The notes: generated by a model from the sequence alone, not told the origin. DNA of 64,000 nucleotides from Pseudomonadota bacterium (GCA_023451735.1 JAEXYH010000004.1:38041-102040); one strand, 5' to 3'; shown: positions 52,677 through 61,930, counted from the first letter of the stretch. Made by a program: numbers and translations.

Positions 52677-53285
52677 ATGTTGATCAAGCAAAGCGACTAT
52701 CACCGGATTTACAAGGTCATCAACAGCCTTCTGGTCAATGAGAATGCCGACCCTGCAACGGCAGCCATGTATTTCAGCACATTCGGCGCCTTCATCCTCA
52801 AACAGCACTATAAGCTTGATGCGACACCAAAGGGTGGCCTGGCGGCCTATAATCTCGATGGCACCGTCATCCTTTTTGCCGATCACCGCGAGGACGGCTT
52901 CGTAACCGGTGCCGGAGAGAACTTCCATTGCTGGGTCGAAGCGGATGGCTGGGCGATAGACTTCATGGCCCCGGCATTTCCGGAAAGTGCAAAAGACCTT
53001 TCCGTCCCCTCCAAAATGTTCCAACGCCCCATTTCCGAGATGGCGGCATCGATCAACGACCTCGAACGGTCCGGCGATTTTTTCTATCGATCAGAGCCTG
53101 AAGCAACCGCCCGCCGTTTCGCGGATTGGCGCAAGCACGCGATGATCGGAGACCTTGCTACGGTCGCCGCAAAGTGGTTTCGCAAATCGCCGAGGCAGAT
53201 TCCCGCATCCATTTCCGTTCAGGAAAAACTCGGAACGACGAGGACCATTCCGCTTGTCGGAAATCCGCTCGCCGGTGCGTGGTAA
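52677..53285 (+). CDS. DUF2026-like protein
   Basis: 202-residue soluble protein of unknown function. The pattern YRIYKVINSLLV, AAMYFSTFGAFILKQHYKLDATPKGGLAAYNL (in part) and GENFHCWVEADGWAIDFMAPAFPE resembles DUF2026. The Cys-Trp near His-Cys-Trp and a following WxIDFxAP could mark a cysteine-histidine catalytic fold (transglutaminase or NlpC-like), but that is speculative. The ATG at 52677 is preceded by AAGGGCAGGCGG. It lies between csp and the glycerate kinase gene, with no clear operon partner. Confidence 0.7.
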   Translation: MLIKQSDYHRIYKVINSLLVNENADPATAAMYFSTFGAFILKQHYKLDATPKGGLAAYNLDGTVILFADHREDGFVTGAGENFHCWVEADGWAIDFMAPAFPESAKDLSVPSKMFQRPISEMAASINDLERSGDFFYRSEPEATARRFADWRKHAMIGDLATVAAKWFRKSPRQIPASISVQEKLGTTRTIPLVGNPLAGAW

Positions 53286-53453
53286 TCCGGCACTGAAAGG
53301 GGTTGCTGCCATATTTATCAAGGTGGGCAAGCCCGGGATCGCCCGTTTTCTCAAGAGACAATACCCCGGCTAATTGAGGGCCGTTGGGCAAACCTGTGAT
53401 TGACGCAAGCCGAGCGGCATGGTCAGAACAGGTCACCAGGATGAGGAGATGAC

Positions 53454-54716
53454 ATGACCGGTGAACGCCAGCTGCTGCAGATGCTCTTCGATTCCGCGGT
53501 AAAGGCTGCGGATCCTCTCAACGGAATCCGCAAGCACTTGCCGCAACCGCCCGCGAACGGCCGCACGGTCGTGATCGGTGCCGGCAAGGGAGCAGCACAG
53601 ATGGCCGCGGCACTGGAGACCGTGTGGAATGGACCGGCTCTGAGCGGCATCGTTGTGACTCGATACGGCTATGGCTGCGAAACCAGATTGATAGAGATTA
53701 TAGAAGCCGCTCATCCCGTACCGGATGAAGCCGGCCTTGCTGCAAGCCGCCGGCTGAAAGAGGCCGTATCGGGCCTCTCGGAAAACGATCTGGTCATAGC
53801 GCTTATCTGCGGCGGTGGCTCTGCTTTGCTGCCATCGCCTCCGGAGGGCCTGACCCTTCAGGACGAAATAGCCCTCAACGAGGCGCTCCTCGCATCCGGC
53901 GCGCCCATTTCGGCCATGAACGTGGTGCGCAAGCATGTATCGACGATCAAGGGCGGGAGGCTCGCCGCCGCAACGAAAGCGCGTGTGGTCAGCCTGATAG
54001 TATCGGACATACCCGGCGACAATCCCGCCTTCGTCGCCTCTGGTCCGACCGTGCCCGATGGCAGCACGCGCCAGGAGGCGCTCGCAATCATCGAGCAATA
54101 TAGGATGGATCTGCCCGCAGGGATCACCAAGCATCTGAATTCACCGGCTGCCGATGCACCACGGCCGGAAGATCCTTGCTTCGCACGGAACGAACATCAC
54201 ATCATCGCGTCCGCTGGCGTTTCACTGGCAGCCGCGGCCGATCTTGCGCGCAGCCATGGAGTCGAAGCGCATATCCTGTCTGACTCCGTCGAGGGTGAGG
54301 CACGTGACGTCGCGCTCGTGCATGCCGCCATCGCCCGGGAAGTCGCGCTGAAGGATCGACCTTTCACCAAGCCGACAGTGCTCCTTTCCGGCGGGGAAAC
54401 CACCGTTACACTCCGCTCCAAGGGCGGCAAAGGCGGGCGCAACGGAGAGTTCGCCCTGTCCTTCGCCCTGGCAATAGGTGGTACGAAGATCGTGGCACTT
54501 GCCGCCGATACCGACGGGATCGATGGTTCGCAAGATAATGCAGGCGCGTTCGTCGACGGCACGACAGCGCAACGGCTGTTGCATGACGGCCTCGACGGCC
54601 GCGCTCTGCTCGAGCGCAACGACAGCTATTCCGGCTTCGCGGCAATCGGGGATCTATTCGAAACCGGCCCGACCGGAACGAATGTCAACGATTTCAGGGC
54701 CATTCTGATACGCTAG
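53454..54716 (+). CDS. ttuD: Glycerate 2-kinase / MOFRL family protein (TtuD-like)
   Basis: 420-residue enzyme of the GckA/TtuD family, which phosphorylates D-glycerate to 2-phosphoglycerate (older annotation: hydroxypyruvate reductase). Signature regions: VVIGAGKGAAQMAAALE, LICGGGSALLPSPPEGLTLQDE, AMNVVRKHVSTIKGGRLA, SDIPGDNPAFVASGPT and, in the MOFRL domain, LLSGGETTVTLR and GGRNGEFALSFALAIG. Start follows GAGGAGATGAC. It converges with the HtrA-like gene, with a 4-base gap between stops. It would serve tartrate, glycolate or sugar-acid breakdown. Confidence 0.93.
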   Translation: MTGERQLLQMLFDSAVKAADPLNGIRKHLPQPPANGRTVVIGAGKGAAQMAAALETVWNGPALSGIVVTRYGYGCETRLIEIIEAAHPVPDEAGLAASRRLKEAVSGLSENDLVIALICGGGSALLPSPPEGLTLQDEIALNEALLASGAPISAMNVVRKHVSTIKGGRLAAATKARVVSLIVSDIPGDNPAFVASGPTVPDGSTRQEALAIIEQYRMDLPAGITKHLNSPAADAPRPEDPCFARNEHHIIASAGVSLAAAADLARSHGVEAHILSDSVEGEARDVALVHAAIAREVALKDRPFTKPTVLLSGGETTVTLRSKGGKGGRNGEFALSFALAIGGTKIVALAADTDGIDGSQDNAGAFVDGTTAQRLLHDGLDGRALLERNDSYSGFAAIGDLFETGPTGTNVNDFRAILIR

Positions 54717-54720
54717 GCGA

Positions 54721-55626
54721 TTATTGCAGCGACGGCTTGATCAGAAAGTCGTTTCTGTCGGCGGACTTGACCCTGAGCCAGGCCTCTCGCCCGTCACGCA
54801 ATATCCGCATGGGAATTTCCGCCCCCGGCGAACCGCTATCCCAGACCTTCCGATAGAAGTCTGCCAACCCATCGACTTCACCGTCGCGGATTTCGGAAAT
54901 GACATCGCCGCTTCGCAAACCTGCGTTTGCCGCCGGTCCGTTTTCCGTGACGCTCATGACCACGACTTCGCCATTTGTCTCGGCCGAATATGCTCCAAGC
55001 CACGGGCGCGGCGGCTTGTTGAACATGCCCTGGCTCAGGACTTCGTCAAGGATAGGTTTCAGCAGGTTGATCGGTACGGCCATGTTGATGTCGGCAATTT
55101 CACCGCCTTTGCTCATCTGCAGCCTGAGTGAACCGAGACCGACGAGCCTGCCATCACGATCGATCAGCGCGGCCCCGCCCCAGGATGGATGTGCAGGAGT
55201 GATGAAGATCGCCTCTTCGAGCAGATATTCCCAATAACCTGCGAATTCCTGTTTCGCGACGATATGGCCGCGAACATATTGGCCCTCACCATCGGCGAAA
55301 ACGATGGCGTCCTCGACCGAGGCTTCATCCGAATTGCCGATCGGGAGCGCCGGAAGATCGAGCGGCGCAAGCGCCTGGACAAGACCGAAACCGCTTTCCT
55401 GGTCATAGGCCGTGACATAAGCTGGTACGACACGTCCATCGTGGCATGTCAGCCAGACCTCGGTGGCTTCCGTAATAAGATAACCGATCGTCAGTACCAA
55501 ACCATTTTCGCGGATCACGACGCCGCTTCCCTCGCGGCGCGTGCCAAGCGTGCCGGCGGTGAAGGCATTCTCCGGAATGGAGGCGCGGACAGCGACGACC
55601 GACCGCAGAACTTTTTCGAGATCCAT
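54721..55626 (-). CDS. HtrA/DegQ-like protein with PDZ domain, apparently catalytically dead
   Basis: 301 residues in S1C order: trypsin-like fold (GSGVVIRENGLVLTIGYLI, YDQESGFGLVQ, HPSWGGAALIDRDGRLVGLG) and a C-terminal PDZ domain (WLGAYSAETNGEVVVMSV, GPAANAGLRSGDVISEI). Compared with active HtrA proteases, the catalytic His (TNAHVV) is replaced in TIGYLI, the Asp (TDLAVL) in SGFGLV, and the Ser (GNSGGP) by Trp in PSWGGA. The start MDLEKVLRSVVAVR at 55626 gives a family-like N-terminus with no signal peptide; an upstream start at 55710 has none either. It may act as a scaffold or chaperone. The fold assignment is firm, lack of activity inferred. Confidence 0.85.
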   Translation of the reverse strand: MDLEKVLRSVVAVRASIPENAFTAGTLGTRREGSGVVIRENGLVLTIGYLITEATEVWLTCHDGRVVPAYVTAYDQESGFGLVQALAPLDLPALPIGNSDEASVEDAIVFADGEGQYVRGHIVAKQEFAGYWEYLLEEAIFITPAHPSWGGAALIDRDGRLVGLGSLRLQMSKGGEIADINMAVPINLLKPILDEVLSQGMFNKPPRPWLGAYSAETNGEVVVMSVTENGPAANAGLRSGDVISEIRDGEVDGLADFYRKVWDSGSPGAEIPMRILRDGREAWLRVKSADRNDFLIKPSLQ

Positions 55627-55725
55627 GGCGAAACCCCTGAAAACAAGCCGGGAAAACTCCCCGGGATAACCTGCAGCATACCCCTGAGGCATCGCCTGCG
55701 CGACGCTCAAGTTAACGCATCAACC

Positions 55726-55747
55726 CGAAAACCGGAATCGGTTTTCG
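55726..55747. repeat. Short perfect hairpin of RIME-like composition
   Basis: CGAAAACCG (55726-55734) and CGGTTTTCG (55739-55747) form a perfect 9-bp stem around GAAT. The AAAACCGG...CCGGTTTT theme is shared with the intergenic element near 15745-15790, suggesting another copy of a rhizobial palindromic repeat. Confidence 0.5.
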
Positions 55748-56220
55748 AAAGTCAATATGGGAATGGACCCGACGAAATTACAGAGCTGGCGTACTTTCCG
55801 TTATCAGGATTTGCGGCTGGTGGATTGCTTCCGCTGTCTATCCCAAGTCACTCGCAAAGCCGAAGACTCGATCAGGATATCACTGCCGGCAAATGGCCTG
55901 GAGGTCGAGGATATACGGATCGATACCTCTGAAAGTGGTTTCGTCGATGTCATGCGGAGGCGCCCAGTTCCACTCGCCTTTGACCCCGCGGTGGCCAAGC
56001 TCTGCCAGACGAAGCTCGATCAAGCCGGCCCTGAGACCTCCCCGGTCCGTTGAACCTGCAGCTGCCTTTCCATGCATGTGCTGCTGCTCGACCAGAAATA
56101 CTCAGCTGCCCGACAAGGACCGGCCAAAGCTGCCAAGCATGCGGGAAACATAGGCAGTTCCGGCCCGTACTTCATGTTCGCACTGCAAATATTCCGCAAG
56201 CGTTTCTTATGGTTACATCG

Positions 56221-56391
56221 ATGCTAGACATTGATGCTCCTCTATTTTTCAAACGCCTTCGCAGACAAAACCAACCCAACGCTGCCTCAACGAGAGGCAT
56301 CGCAGCGATAGAAGCATATAATCCTGCCTTTGTAGTGCAAACCGCACAGCTTCTTCGTAGTAAAATAAAATTGAAGAAGTATCTCGATTAA
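56221..56391 (+). CDS. Possible small protein, unsupported function
   Basis: A 56-residue frame from ATG 56221 (MLDIDAPLFFKRLRRQNQPN to the end LRSKIKLKKYLD) in an AT-richer patch. It is basic and could fold as helices. There is no obvious ribosome site and no recognised family; the frame remains open upstream to 56050. It may equally be a fragment or chance frame. Confidence 0.2.
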   Translation: MLDIDAPLFFKRLRRQNQPNAASTRGIAAIEAYNPAFVVQTAQLLRSKIKLKKYLD

Positions 56392-56689
56392 TCTTGCCTT
56401 TCCGCCACCATCACTTCATCATCTACTCGAGTAGACGTGCCTTAAACTCGAAAAGAGTACATTAAAGCAAGTTCCTAGCCTAGCTTTCGTACGCATTGAT
56501 CGCTTACCGCAAACACATGGACGCATCTGTTCTGTTAACGCAGGCCGGATGCTTCCTCTGGGGTAATCCGATGAGAACAGCAAGGCGTCGCGGCACGCCT
56601 TCAACCATGTAACAAGGCGATATCGGCCATGGGGCACATCATTGATGTGCCTTATCAACGTGTCCGACCAGTGATGGGAGTATATCTTC

Positions 56690-58276
56690 ATGCTGTCCAG
56701 CCGCGATATCCTGAATAGTCATTTCGATGTGTGCGTTGTCGGAGCCGGGCCTGTCGGTGTCTGTATCGCCCTCACATTGAGCAGATACGGTATTCGAACA
56801 ATCCTGCTCGAACGCGGGGCTAGGAACGCGACATCGCCAAAGAGGCAGGAAGGTGTGCGGCTGGATGACGCCGTCCCTCACGCGCCCGACCACGATACGC
56901 TGGCATTCGGCCTGGGTGGAACGTCCAGCCGATGGGGAGGGCGATGCGTCGAACTCGACGATATCGATTTTGAACACCGCGATTATCTTGGCGAAGAGGC
57001 CCGCTGGCCTATCGGCCATGACGAACTTGAGCCCTTCTACGCCGAGGCAGCGCAGTTGATGAAGGCCCCTCGCCCGCACAATGGATCCATGTCAAACGGG
57101 GTATTCGTTGAATCGGTGGAAAGCTGGGCTTTTCCTCGCAACACCGCCACGGCAAACCGGGCCGCACTGCTTTCTTCGAAATCGCTGCACATCCTTCTCG
57201 ATGCCCAATTGATCAAGTTGAATTTCGACAGCACAACAAGCAAGGCCGCCTCAGCGACCATCCGATGCGACAGGCACTTGGGTACGGTCCACGCAAACCA
57301 CTTCATCCTCGCATGTGGAGGCCGCGAGAATTCGCGTATCCTGCTGAACCTCCAGGCGCAGTTTCCCGACCTTTTTGCCGGAGAGGAAGGCCCTCTCGGA
57401 CGATATTATATGGGGCATTTGACCGGCCAAATCGCACAGATACGGTTTCAATCAGACGCGGCCGCTGAACAGTTTTTTTTCAAGCGGCAACAGGATGGCC
57501 GCTTCATTCGCAGACGTCTGCAGCCATCTGCGCAAACGCAACGAAATCTGGAACTGTTGAATACGGTCATGTGGCCGCATAACTCGGATGTCGGCAAACT
57601 GCCCCCACGTCAGGCGTTGGCCTCGGCTGTCTTTCTTAGGGAAGTCCTCAAAGGACAGCGCAGCGCCTCCCGACAGGACTGCATTACCCACGGAATGTTC
57701 CTGATGCGGCATCCCATCAACGGCTTGGCATCGCTCTCCAAAGTTGCACATGACAGGTACCGTTACGGGCTGCCGCATCTCCAGGTGCGCGATGCTCATA
57801 ACGAATATGATCTTCGCTATCATGCCGAGCAGGCGCCAAGGAGATCGAGCCGCGTACACCTCATCAATGATCCCGATCAGGACCACCAACTCGGGATAAG
57901 CACCGAATTCAGCTACTGCCCGGAAGATTTTCAGTCCGTGCTGCGCGTCCATCACAGTTTCGATGAGTGGCTACGAAAAACCGGCCTCGGCTCCCTGCGC
58001 TTTCTGGAGGGTGATCTGGAGGAAATGGTGATATCGCAATCTCATGACGGCTATCATCAGATCGGACTGACACGAATGGGCAATAATCGTCGAGATGGTG
58101 TCGTCGATGCCAACTGCCGCACCTTTGATGTCGATAACCTCTTCGTCGCAGGAAGCTCGGTATTCCCGACGTCCGGGCAGGCCAATCCGACATTCCCTGC
58201 CGTCGCATTGGGGGTTCGATTGGCGCATCATCTGGCAAGCATCGTAGAACGCGCACAACCGGCGAAATCCGCCTGA
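56690..58276 (+). CDS. GMC-type FAD-dependent oxidoreductase
   Basis: 528-residue flavoprotein. The N-terminal dinucleotide site DVCVVGAGPVGVCIALTLSRYG, the GLGGTSSRWGGRCVELD flavin region, and the C-terminal DVDNLFVAGSSVFPTSGQANPTFPAVALGVRLAHHL (in part) are those of glucose-methanol-choline oxidoreductases of the bacterial cytosolic or periplasmic-associated type. The HMGTxRMG-type motif is altered to IGLTRMGNN. Start follows GATGGGAG. Codon use and flanking GC look somewhat different from the ABC operons, and no clear operon partner exists. Substrate unknown, likely a sugar or alcohol. Confidence 0.85.
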   Translation: MLSSRDILNSHFDVCVVGAGPVGVCIALTLSRYGIRTILLERGARNATSPKRQEGVRLDDAVPHAPDHDTLAFGLGGTSSRWGGRCVELDDIDFEHRDYLGEEARWPIGHDELEPFYAEAAQLMKAPRPHNGSMSNGVFVESVESWAFPRNTATANRAALLSSKSLHILLDAQLIKLNFDSTTSKAASATIRCDRHLGTVHANHFILACGGRENSRILLNLQAQFPDLFAGEEGPLGRYYMGHLTGQIAQIRFQSDAAAEQFFFKRQQDGRFIRRRLQPSAQTQRNLELLNTVMWPHNSDVGKLPPRQALASAVFLREVLKGQRSASRQDCITHGMFLMRHPINGLASLSKVAHDRYRYGLPHLQVRDAHNEYDLRYHAEQAPRRSSRVHLINDPDQDHQLGISTEFSYCPEDFQSVLRVHHSFDEWLRKTGLGSLRFLEGDLEEMVISQSHDGYHQIGLTRMGNNRRDGVVDANCRTFDVDNLFVAGSSVFPTSGQANPTFPAVALGVRLAHHLASIVERAQPAKSA

Positions 58277-58344
58277 TCCCATAGAGTGCGCCGCAATTTG
58301 TTCCAGCATGCCCTTTCGGGATCGTGACGCGGAGACTCTCATTC

Positions 58345-58377
58345 GAAAATGGCCTTCCTTCATGGAAGGAAGGCCAT
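58345..58377 (-). terminator. Terminator-like hairpin ending the phosphodiester operon
   Basis: A perfect 12-bp stem (58349-58360 with 58366-58377, ATGGCCTTCCTT) with a 5-nt loop lies 9 bases beyond the stop of the sugar-isomerase-like gene. Read on the minus strand it is followed by a short T-rich stretch. It also lies downstream of the convergent GMC gene and could serve both. Confidence 0.75.
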
Positions 58378-58386
58378 GATCTCACA

Positions 58387-59301
58387 TCACTCGGCTGCAA
58401 TTGCCGCCTTATTGGCGTTCAGGGCCATCAGATGCTTGGCGCGCTCAAGGCTGGCAGGCTGTTCTGCGTGGTAACGGCGGCCGATTTCCATCATCAGCAC
58501 GGTACCCGGCAGGAAGGTCAGCTCGGAAAAGATATCCTCCCAGTCGATATCGCCCCAGCCGAGCGGCATATGCAGATCGCCGATACCAAGCGCGGTGTTT
58601 TCCTGCACGTGATACGGCTTGTAGAAAGCCTGCGGGCGGCCGAACGAGTCATGCACATGCAGATGGCCGGCAACCGGCGCCATGGCGCGCAGTTCTTCGC
58701 GGAAATTCAGGCCGCGATAAGTGGCTTCGAGATAGGCGTGGCTGAAGTCGATCAGCGCCACGAGGTTCGGATGATTGACCGCCCTGACGGTCTCGGCAAC
58801 CTGCGTCGGCGTCTGGCGATACTGGCCAAGCTCGGTGGTGAAGATGTTTTCAAACGCGATGCGCACGCCATAGGGCTTGCAGAATTCGGCAAGCTCGAAC
58901 AGCGCTTCGCGCTCGCGTCTGTCCGCATCGGCGCGTTCGGCCAGCTGGTCGGCGCGAAGATTGCCGCCGTGCTGCACGAGGATGCGGGCACCGATCCGGT
59001 CGCAGACCTGCGCCAGCGCTTTGGCGGCGTCGATCTGGTAACGGCAGGTGTCCGGATCCATGAAGTTGGAGGAAACCAGGCCGTGGACCGTGTAGCGGAA
59101 ATTGAACTGCTTGGTGATCGCGACAAGCCGCTCGGCGCGTTCCTCGATGATGCGACCGCCAGCGATCAGATCGAGGCTGGTGAGGCCCAGCTCAACCGTA
59201 TCGACGCCGATATCGGCAAGGATGCGCAGTTCCTGTTCAAGGCTGGCCAGTTCTCCATTCAGGGAGCCGGCATTGAAGCCCGTGCCGATGATATTGCCCA
59301 T
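58387..59301 (-). CDS. Sugar phosphate isomerase/epimerase-like TIM-barrel protein
   Basis: 304-residue protein of the xylose-isomerase-like (AP endonuclease 2) fold. Visible features: VDTVELGLTSLDLI near the N-terminus, YTVHGLVSSNFMD, LVQHGGNLRADQ, VRIAFENIFTTE (metal Glu), LVALIDFSHAYLEA (metal Asp/His), HLHVHDSFG and VLMMEIGRRY (late metal Glu). These give the four-ligand divalent metal site of the fold. It should isomerise or epimerise a sugar released by the phosphodiesterase encoded 14 bases upstream. The start MGNIIGTGFN at 59301 gives the usual barrel start. It is last in the leftward operon. Confidence 0.85.
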   Translation of the reverse strand: MGNIIGTGFNAGSLNGELASLEQELRILADIGVDTVELGLTSLDLIAGGRIIEERAERLVAITKQFNFRYTVHGLVSSNFMDPDTCRYQIDAAKALAQVCDRIGARILVQHGGNLRADQLAERADADRREREALFELAEFCKPYGVRIAFENIFTTELGQYRQTPTQVAETVRAVNHPNLVALIDFSHAYLEATYRGLNFREELRAMAPVAGHLHVHDSFGRPQAFYKPYHVQENTALGIGDLHMPLGWGDIDWEDIFSELTFLPGTVLMMEIGRRYHAEQPASLERAKHLMALNANKAAIAAE

Positions 59302-59315
59302 GATCAAGTTCCTCT

Positions 59316-60080
59316 TCAGGCAGGTTCGGATTGCGATTGGATTTCTTCGCGCAGGCTGAGCGCAAGATCGGGACTGTCGGAGGTCAGGTGGCCGATGCCG
59401 CGCTCCAGCCATGGCCGGATCAGCGCCTCCTCATTCAGCGTCCAGACGCAGAGACGGTCAAGCGGCAGTTTTGATGTGATAAGCTCCCACTCGGCAGCCA
59501 TCAGTTCATGATGGATCGCTACGATATCGACGAGACCCTCGACATGGTCGATGAAGGCCGCAAGCCCACCCTGCTTTGCCGCCCACTCGGCATTCACCGA
59601 CACGAGACGCTCGACCTTCGGTGCCACCCGGCGGCATTCTTCCAATACGGAAACGTCGAACGATGTCAGGTGGCAACGGTGTGCGAGGCCGAAGCGCTCG
59701 ATCTCGGCCACGACCTTCTCGGTGATGCCGGGATAGGGCTTTTTCGCCTCATCTGACTTGATCTCGACATGCAGCTGCCGCTCGCCGGCATCGACCAGAA
59801 TGGCAAGCACTTCGGCAAGGCTCGGCACGCAATCCGCCGTGCCTTCGAGATGTGCCTCTGTCCGCGACTGCGGCGTCAGGTGGCGCACGAGACCAGCCTT
59901 GTCCGTGGTACGCTCCAACGTTGCATCATGGATGACGACCAGTTCGCCGGCATCGGTCAGATGCACGTCGAATTCGATCGCATCGACGCCGAGCGCCAGC
60001 ACGTTGCGAAAGCCGGTCAGCGAGTTTTCCGGCCAGATATTGCGGGCGCCGCGGTGGCCGGTGATCTTGGTTTTGCTCAT
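59316..60080 (-). CDS. ugpQ: Glycerophosphodiester phosphodiesterase (UgpQ-like)
   Basis: 254-residue cytosolic enzyme with the GDPD signature: GHRGARNIWPENSLTGFRNVLALGVDAIEFDVHLT (in part), catalytic His-Arg pair, acidic metal ligands Glu/Asp, and VVIHDATLERTTD with the second His. It hydrolyses glycerophosphodiesters or similar phosphodiesters. No signal peptide, so it acts after import. The length matches UgpQ. It is embedded in a peptide-type ABC operon rather than the usual ugp operon, which recalls AccF in agrocinopine operons. Start at 60080 is canonical (MSKTKITGHRG). Confidence 0.93.
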   Translation of the reverse strand: MSKTKITGHRGARNIWPENSLTGFRNVLALGVDAIEFDVHLTDAGELVVIHDATLERTTDKAGLVRHLTPQSRTEAHLEGTADCVPSLAEVLAILVDAGERQLHVEIKSDEAKKPYPGITEKVVAEIERFGLAHRCHLTSFDVSVLEECRRVAPKVERLVSVNAEWAAKQGGLAAFIDHVEGLVDIVAIHHELMAAEWELITSKLPLDRLCVWTLNEEALIRPWLERGIGHLTSDSPDLALSLREEIQSQSEPA

Positions 60081-60109
60081 GTGAAATTCCTTGGATGAAA
60101 TGGATTGGA

Positions 60110-60991
60110 TTAACGAAGCGTCGGGTCGAGCTTGTCGCGCAGCCAGTCGCCGACAAGCGAGATCGACAGCGTCGTCATCATGATGACAAAGGCGGGGGCG
60201 AGCATGATCCACGGCGCGCGGGTCAGGTATTCGCGGCCGAAGCCCACCATGTTGCCGAGGCTGGTTTCCGGCGGCTGCACGCCGAGCCCGAGGAAGGAAA
60301 GACCGCTTTCCATCAGGATGATTTCCGGGAAGGTGAGCGTCATCGAGACGATCAGCGTCGAGGCGACATTCGGCAGGATATGCTTCATGTAGACCCGCGT
60401 CGGGGTCGCACCGAGCTGCACGACGGCCGCCGCATAACCTTGCGCGCTTGCCGAAATCGCCAGTCCTCGGGCGATACGGGCATACCGCTCCCAGCCGTAA
60501 AAACCCATCAGGCCGATCAGGAGCGGCATGGACGAACCGAAGAAGGCAAGCACCGCCAGCGACATGATGAGGAAGGGCAGTGCCGCCTGAAAATCCGCCA
60601 GAACCAGAACGAAATGCTCCACCGCACCGCGGAATTTCGCCGCCAGGAAACCGAGCGTCGTGCCGACGACCGCCGAGATGATCGTCGCGCCGAAGGCGAT
60701 CGCGAGCGAGACGCGGATCGACTGGAGAAGACGCGAAAGCACGTCGCGGCCGAGTTCGTCGGTTCCAAGAAGATGGGCCGGGTTGCCGGGCAGCGCCAGG
60801 CGGGCGCGCAGGTCCATCGCCGTGATGCCATAGGGACGGATCAGGTCAGCAAAGAAGGCGACGAACACCATGGCGGCAAGCCAGGCGATACCGAAGCCGA
60901 CGGAGAAAGGCACCTTGCGCACCTGCTTGATGAAGCGGGTGAAGAAAGACATCTCGGTCGCGGGCTGACGGGATGTATCAACGATTGTCAT
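60110..60991 (-). CDS. Peptide-type ABC transporter permease, DppC-like
   Basis: 293-residue inner-membrane permease. An N-terminal cytoplasmic tail is followed by six hydrophobic segments; LLGTDELGRDVLSRLLQSIRVSL, AQGYAAAVVQLGATPTRVYMKHILPNVASTLI (in part) and LSFLGLGVQPPETSLGNMV are diagnostic. It lies 12 bases after the DppB-like stop and 29 bases before the phosphodiesterase gene start. Confidence 0.92.
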   Translation of the reverse strand: MTIVDTSRQPATEMSFFTRFIKQVRKVPFSVGFGIAWLAAMVFVAFFADLIRPYGITAMDLRARLALPGNPAHLLGTDELGRDVLSRLLQSIRVSLAIAFGATIISAVVGTTLGFLAAKFRGAVEHFVLVLADFQAALPFLIMSLAVLAFFGSSMPLLIGLMGFYGWERYARIARGLAISASAQGYAAAVVQLGATPTRVYMKHILPNVASTLIVSMTLTFPEIILMESGLSFLGLGVQPPETSLGNMVGFGREYLTRAPWIMLAPAFVIMMTTLSISLVGDWLRDKLDPTLR

Positions 60992-61003
60992 GTCCGTCTC
61001 TCC

Positions 61004-61930
61004 TTAGTGGGCGCTCTGGGCACGAAGCCGCGGATCGAGCCAACCGTAGAGCAGGTCGACGATCAGGTTCGACACGACCATGGTGGCCGCAATCATCAGG
61101 AGGATGCACTGGACGACCGCGAGATCACGGTTGGTGACCGATACGACCAGAAGACGGCCGATCCCGGGCCACGAGAAGATCGATTCCACCACGACCGCGC
61201 CGGCAATCAATGAACCGACCATGAATCCGACAATGGTGACGATCGGCACGGCGGCATTCGGAAGCGCATGGCGCCAGACGACATCCTGCCACGGCATGCC
61301 CTTGGCAGAGGCCGTACGGATATAGGGCTGGCCCATCACCTCGATCATCGCACTGCGCGAAAAACGGGCGAGAATGCCGATCCCGCCGATGCTCATCGTC
61401 AGCGTCGGCAGGATGCCGTGCTGCCATGTATCCTGCCCGCCAGAGGGAAGCAGGCCGAGCGTGATCGAAAAGATCAGCACCAGAAGCAGACCCATGACGA
61501 AGGACGGAATGGTGAAGCCGAAGATCGCCGCGAGAATGACGCCGCGGTCGACGGCGCTCTGGCGATGAAGTGCTGCGTAAACACCGGCCGGAATGCCGAT
61601 CACCACCTTCAGGAACAGCGCCGGAATGGTGAGCTGCAGTGTCGCCGGAATGCGTTCGATGACGAGCTGCATGGCAGATGCCTTGTCGCGCATGGAAACA
61701 CCGAAATCGCCGGTAAAGATCGCCTTGATGTAGGAGAGATACTGGATCCAGAGCGGCTGATCGAGACCCCAGGCCTTGCGGAAGGCATCGACGGATTCCT
61801 GCGGCACGTCGGGGCCGAGCATGACCTGCGCCGGATCGCCCGACATGCGCAGCACGACGAAGGCAAAGGTCAGCACAGCCAGAATGGTGATGAGTGCCCG
61901 CAGGATGCGGGTAGATACGAAACGAAGCAT
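61004..61930 (-). CDS. Peptide-type ABC transporter permease, DppB-like
   Basis: 308-residue inner-membrane permease starting MLRFVSTRILRALITILAVLTFAFVVLRMSGDPAQVMLGPD (in part), the standard DppB opening. The later motifs TASAKGMPWQDVVWRHALPNAAVPIV (EAA loop) and FSWPGIGRLLVVSVTNRDLAVVQ are present, as is LDPRLRAQ at the end. It follows the DppF-like ATPase gene by 12 bases. Confidence 0.92.
   Translation of the reverse strand: MLRFVSTRILRALITILAVLTFAFVVLRMSGDPAQVMLGPDVPQESVDAFRKAWGLDQPLWIQYLSYIKAIFTGDFGVSMRDKASAMQLVIERIPATLQLTIPALFLKVVIGIPAGVYAALHRQSAVDRGVILAAIFGFTIPSFVMGLLLVLIFSITLGLLPSGGQDTWQHGILPTLTMSIGGIGILARFSRSAMIEVMGQPYIRTASAKGMPWQDVVWRHALPNAAVPIVTIVGFMVGSLIAGAVVVESIFSWPGIGRLLVVSVTNRDLAVVQCILLMIAATMVVSNLIVDLLYGWLDPRLRAQSAH

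Larger units (their letters stand above)
55627..56689. other. 1.06-kb region without convincing genes
   Basis: Several short open frames occur on both strands (for example 55757-56053 on + and 55880-56077 on -), but none shows a recognised domain or a good ribosome site together with coding-like composition. A hairpin CGAAAACCG-GAAT-CGGTTTTCG lies at 55726-55747, and a perfect 14-bp palindrome TCTACTCGAGTAGA at 56422-56435. The stretch from about 56220 to 56460 is AT-richer than the rest of the window, and probably contains promoter or transferred DNA. Confidence 0.5.

Noticed and set aside
55757..56053. 98-residue plus-strand frame between the HtrA-like gene and the GMC gene
   Set aside because: No recognised family, no convincing ribosome site, and competing minus-strand frames of similar length; not called as a gene.
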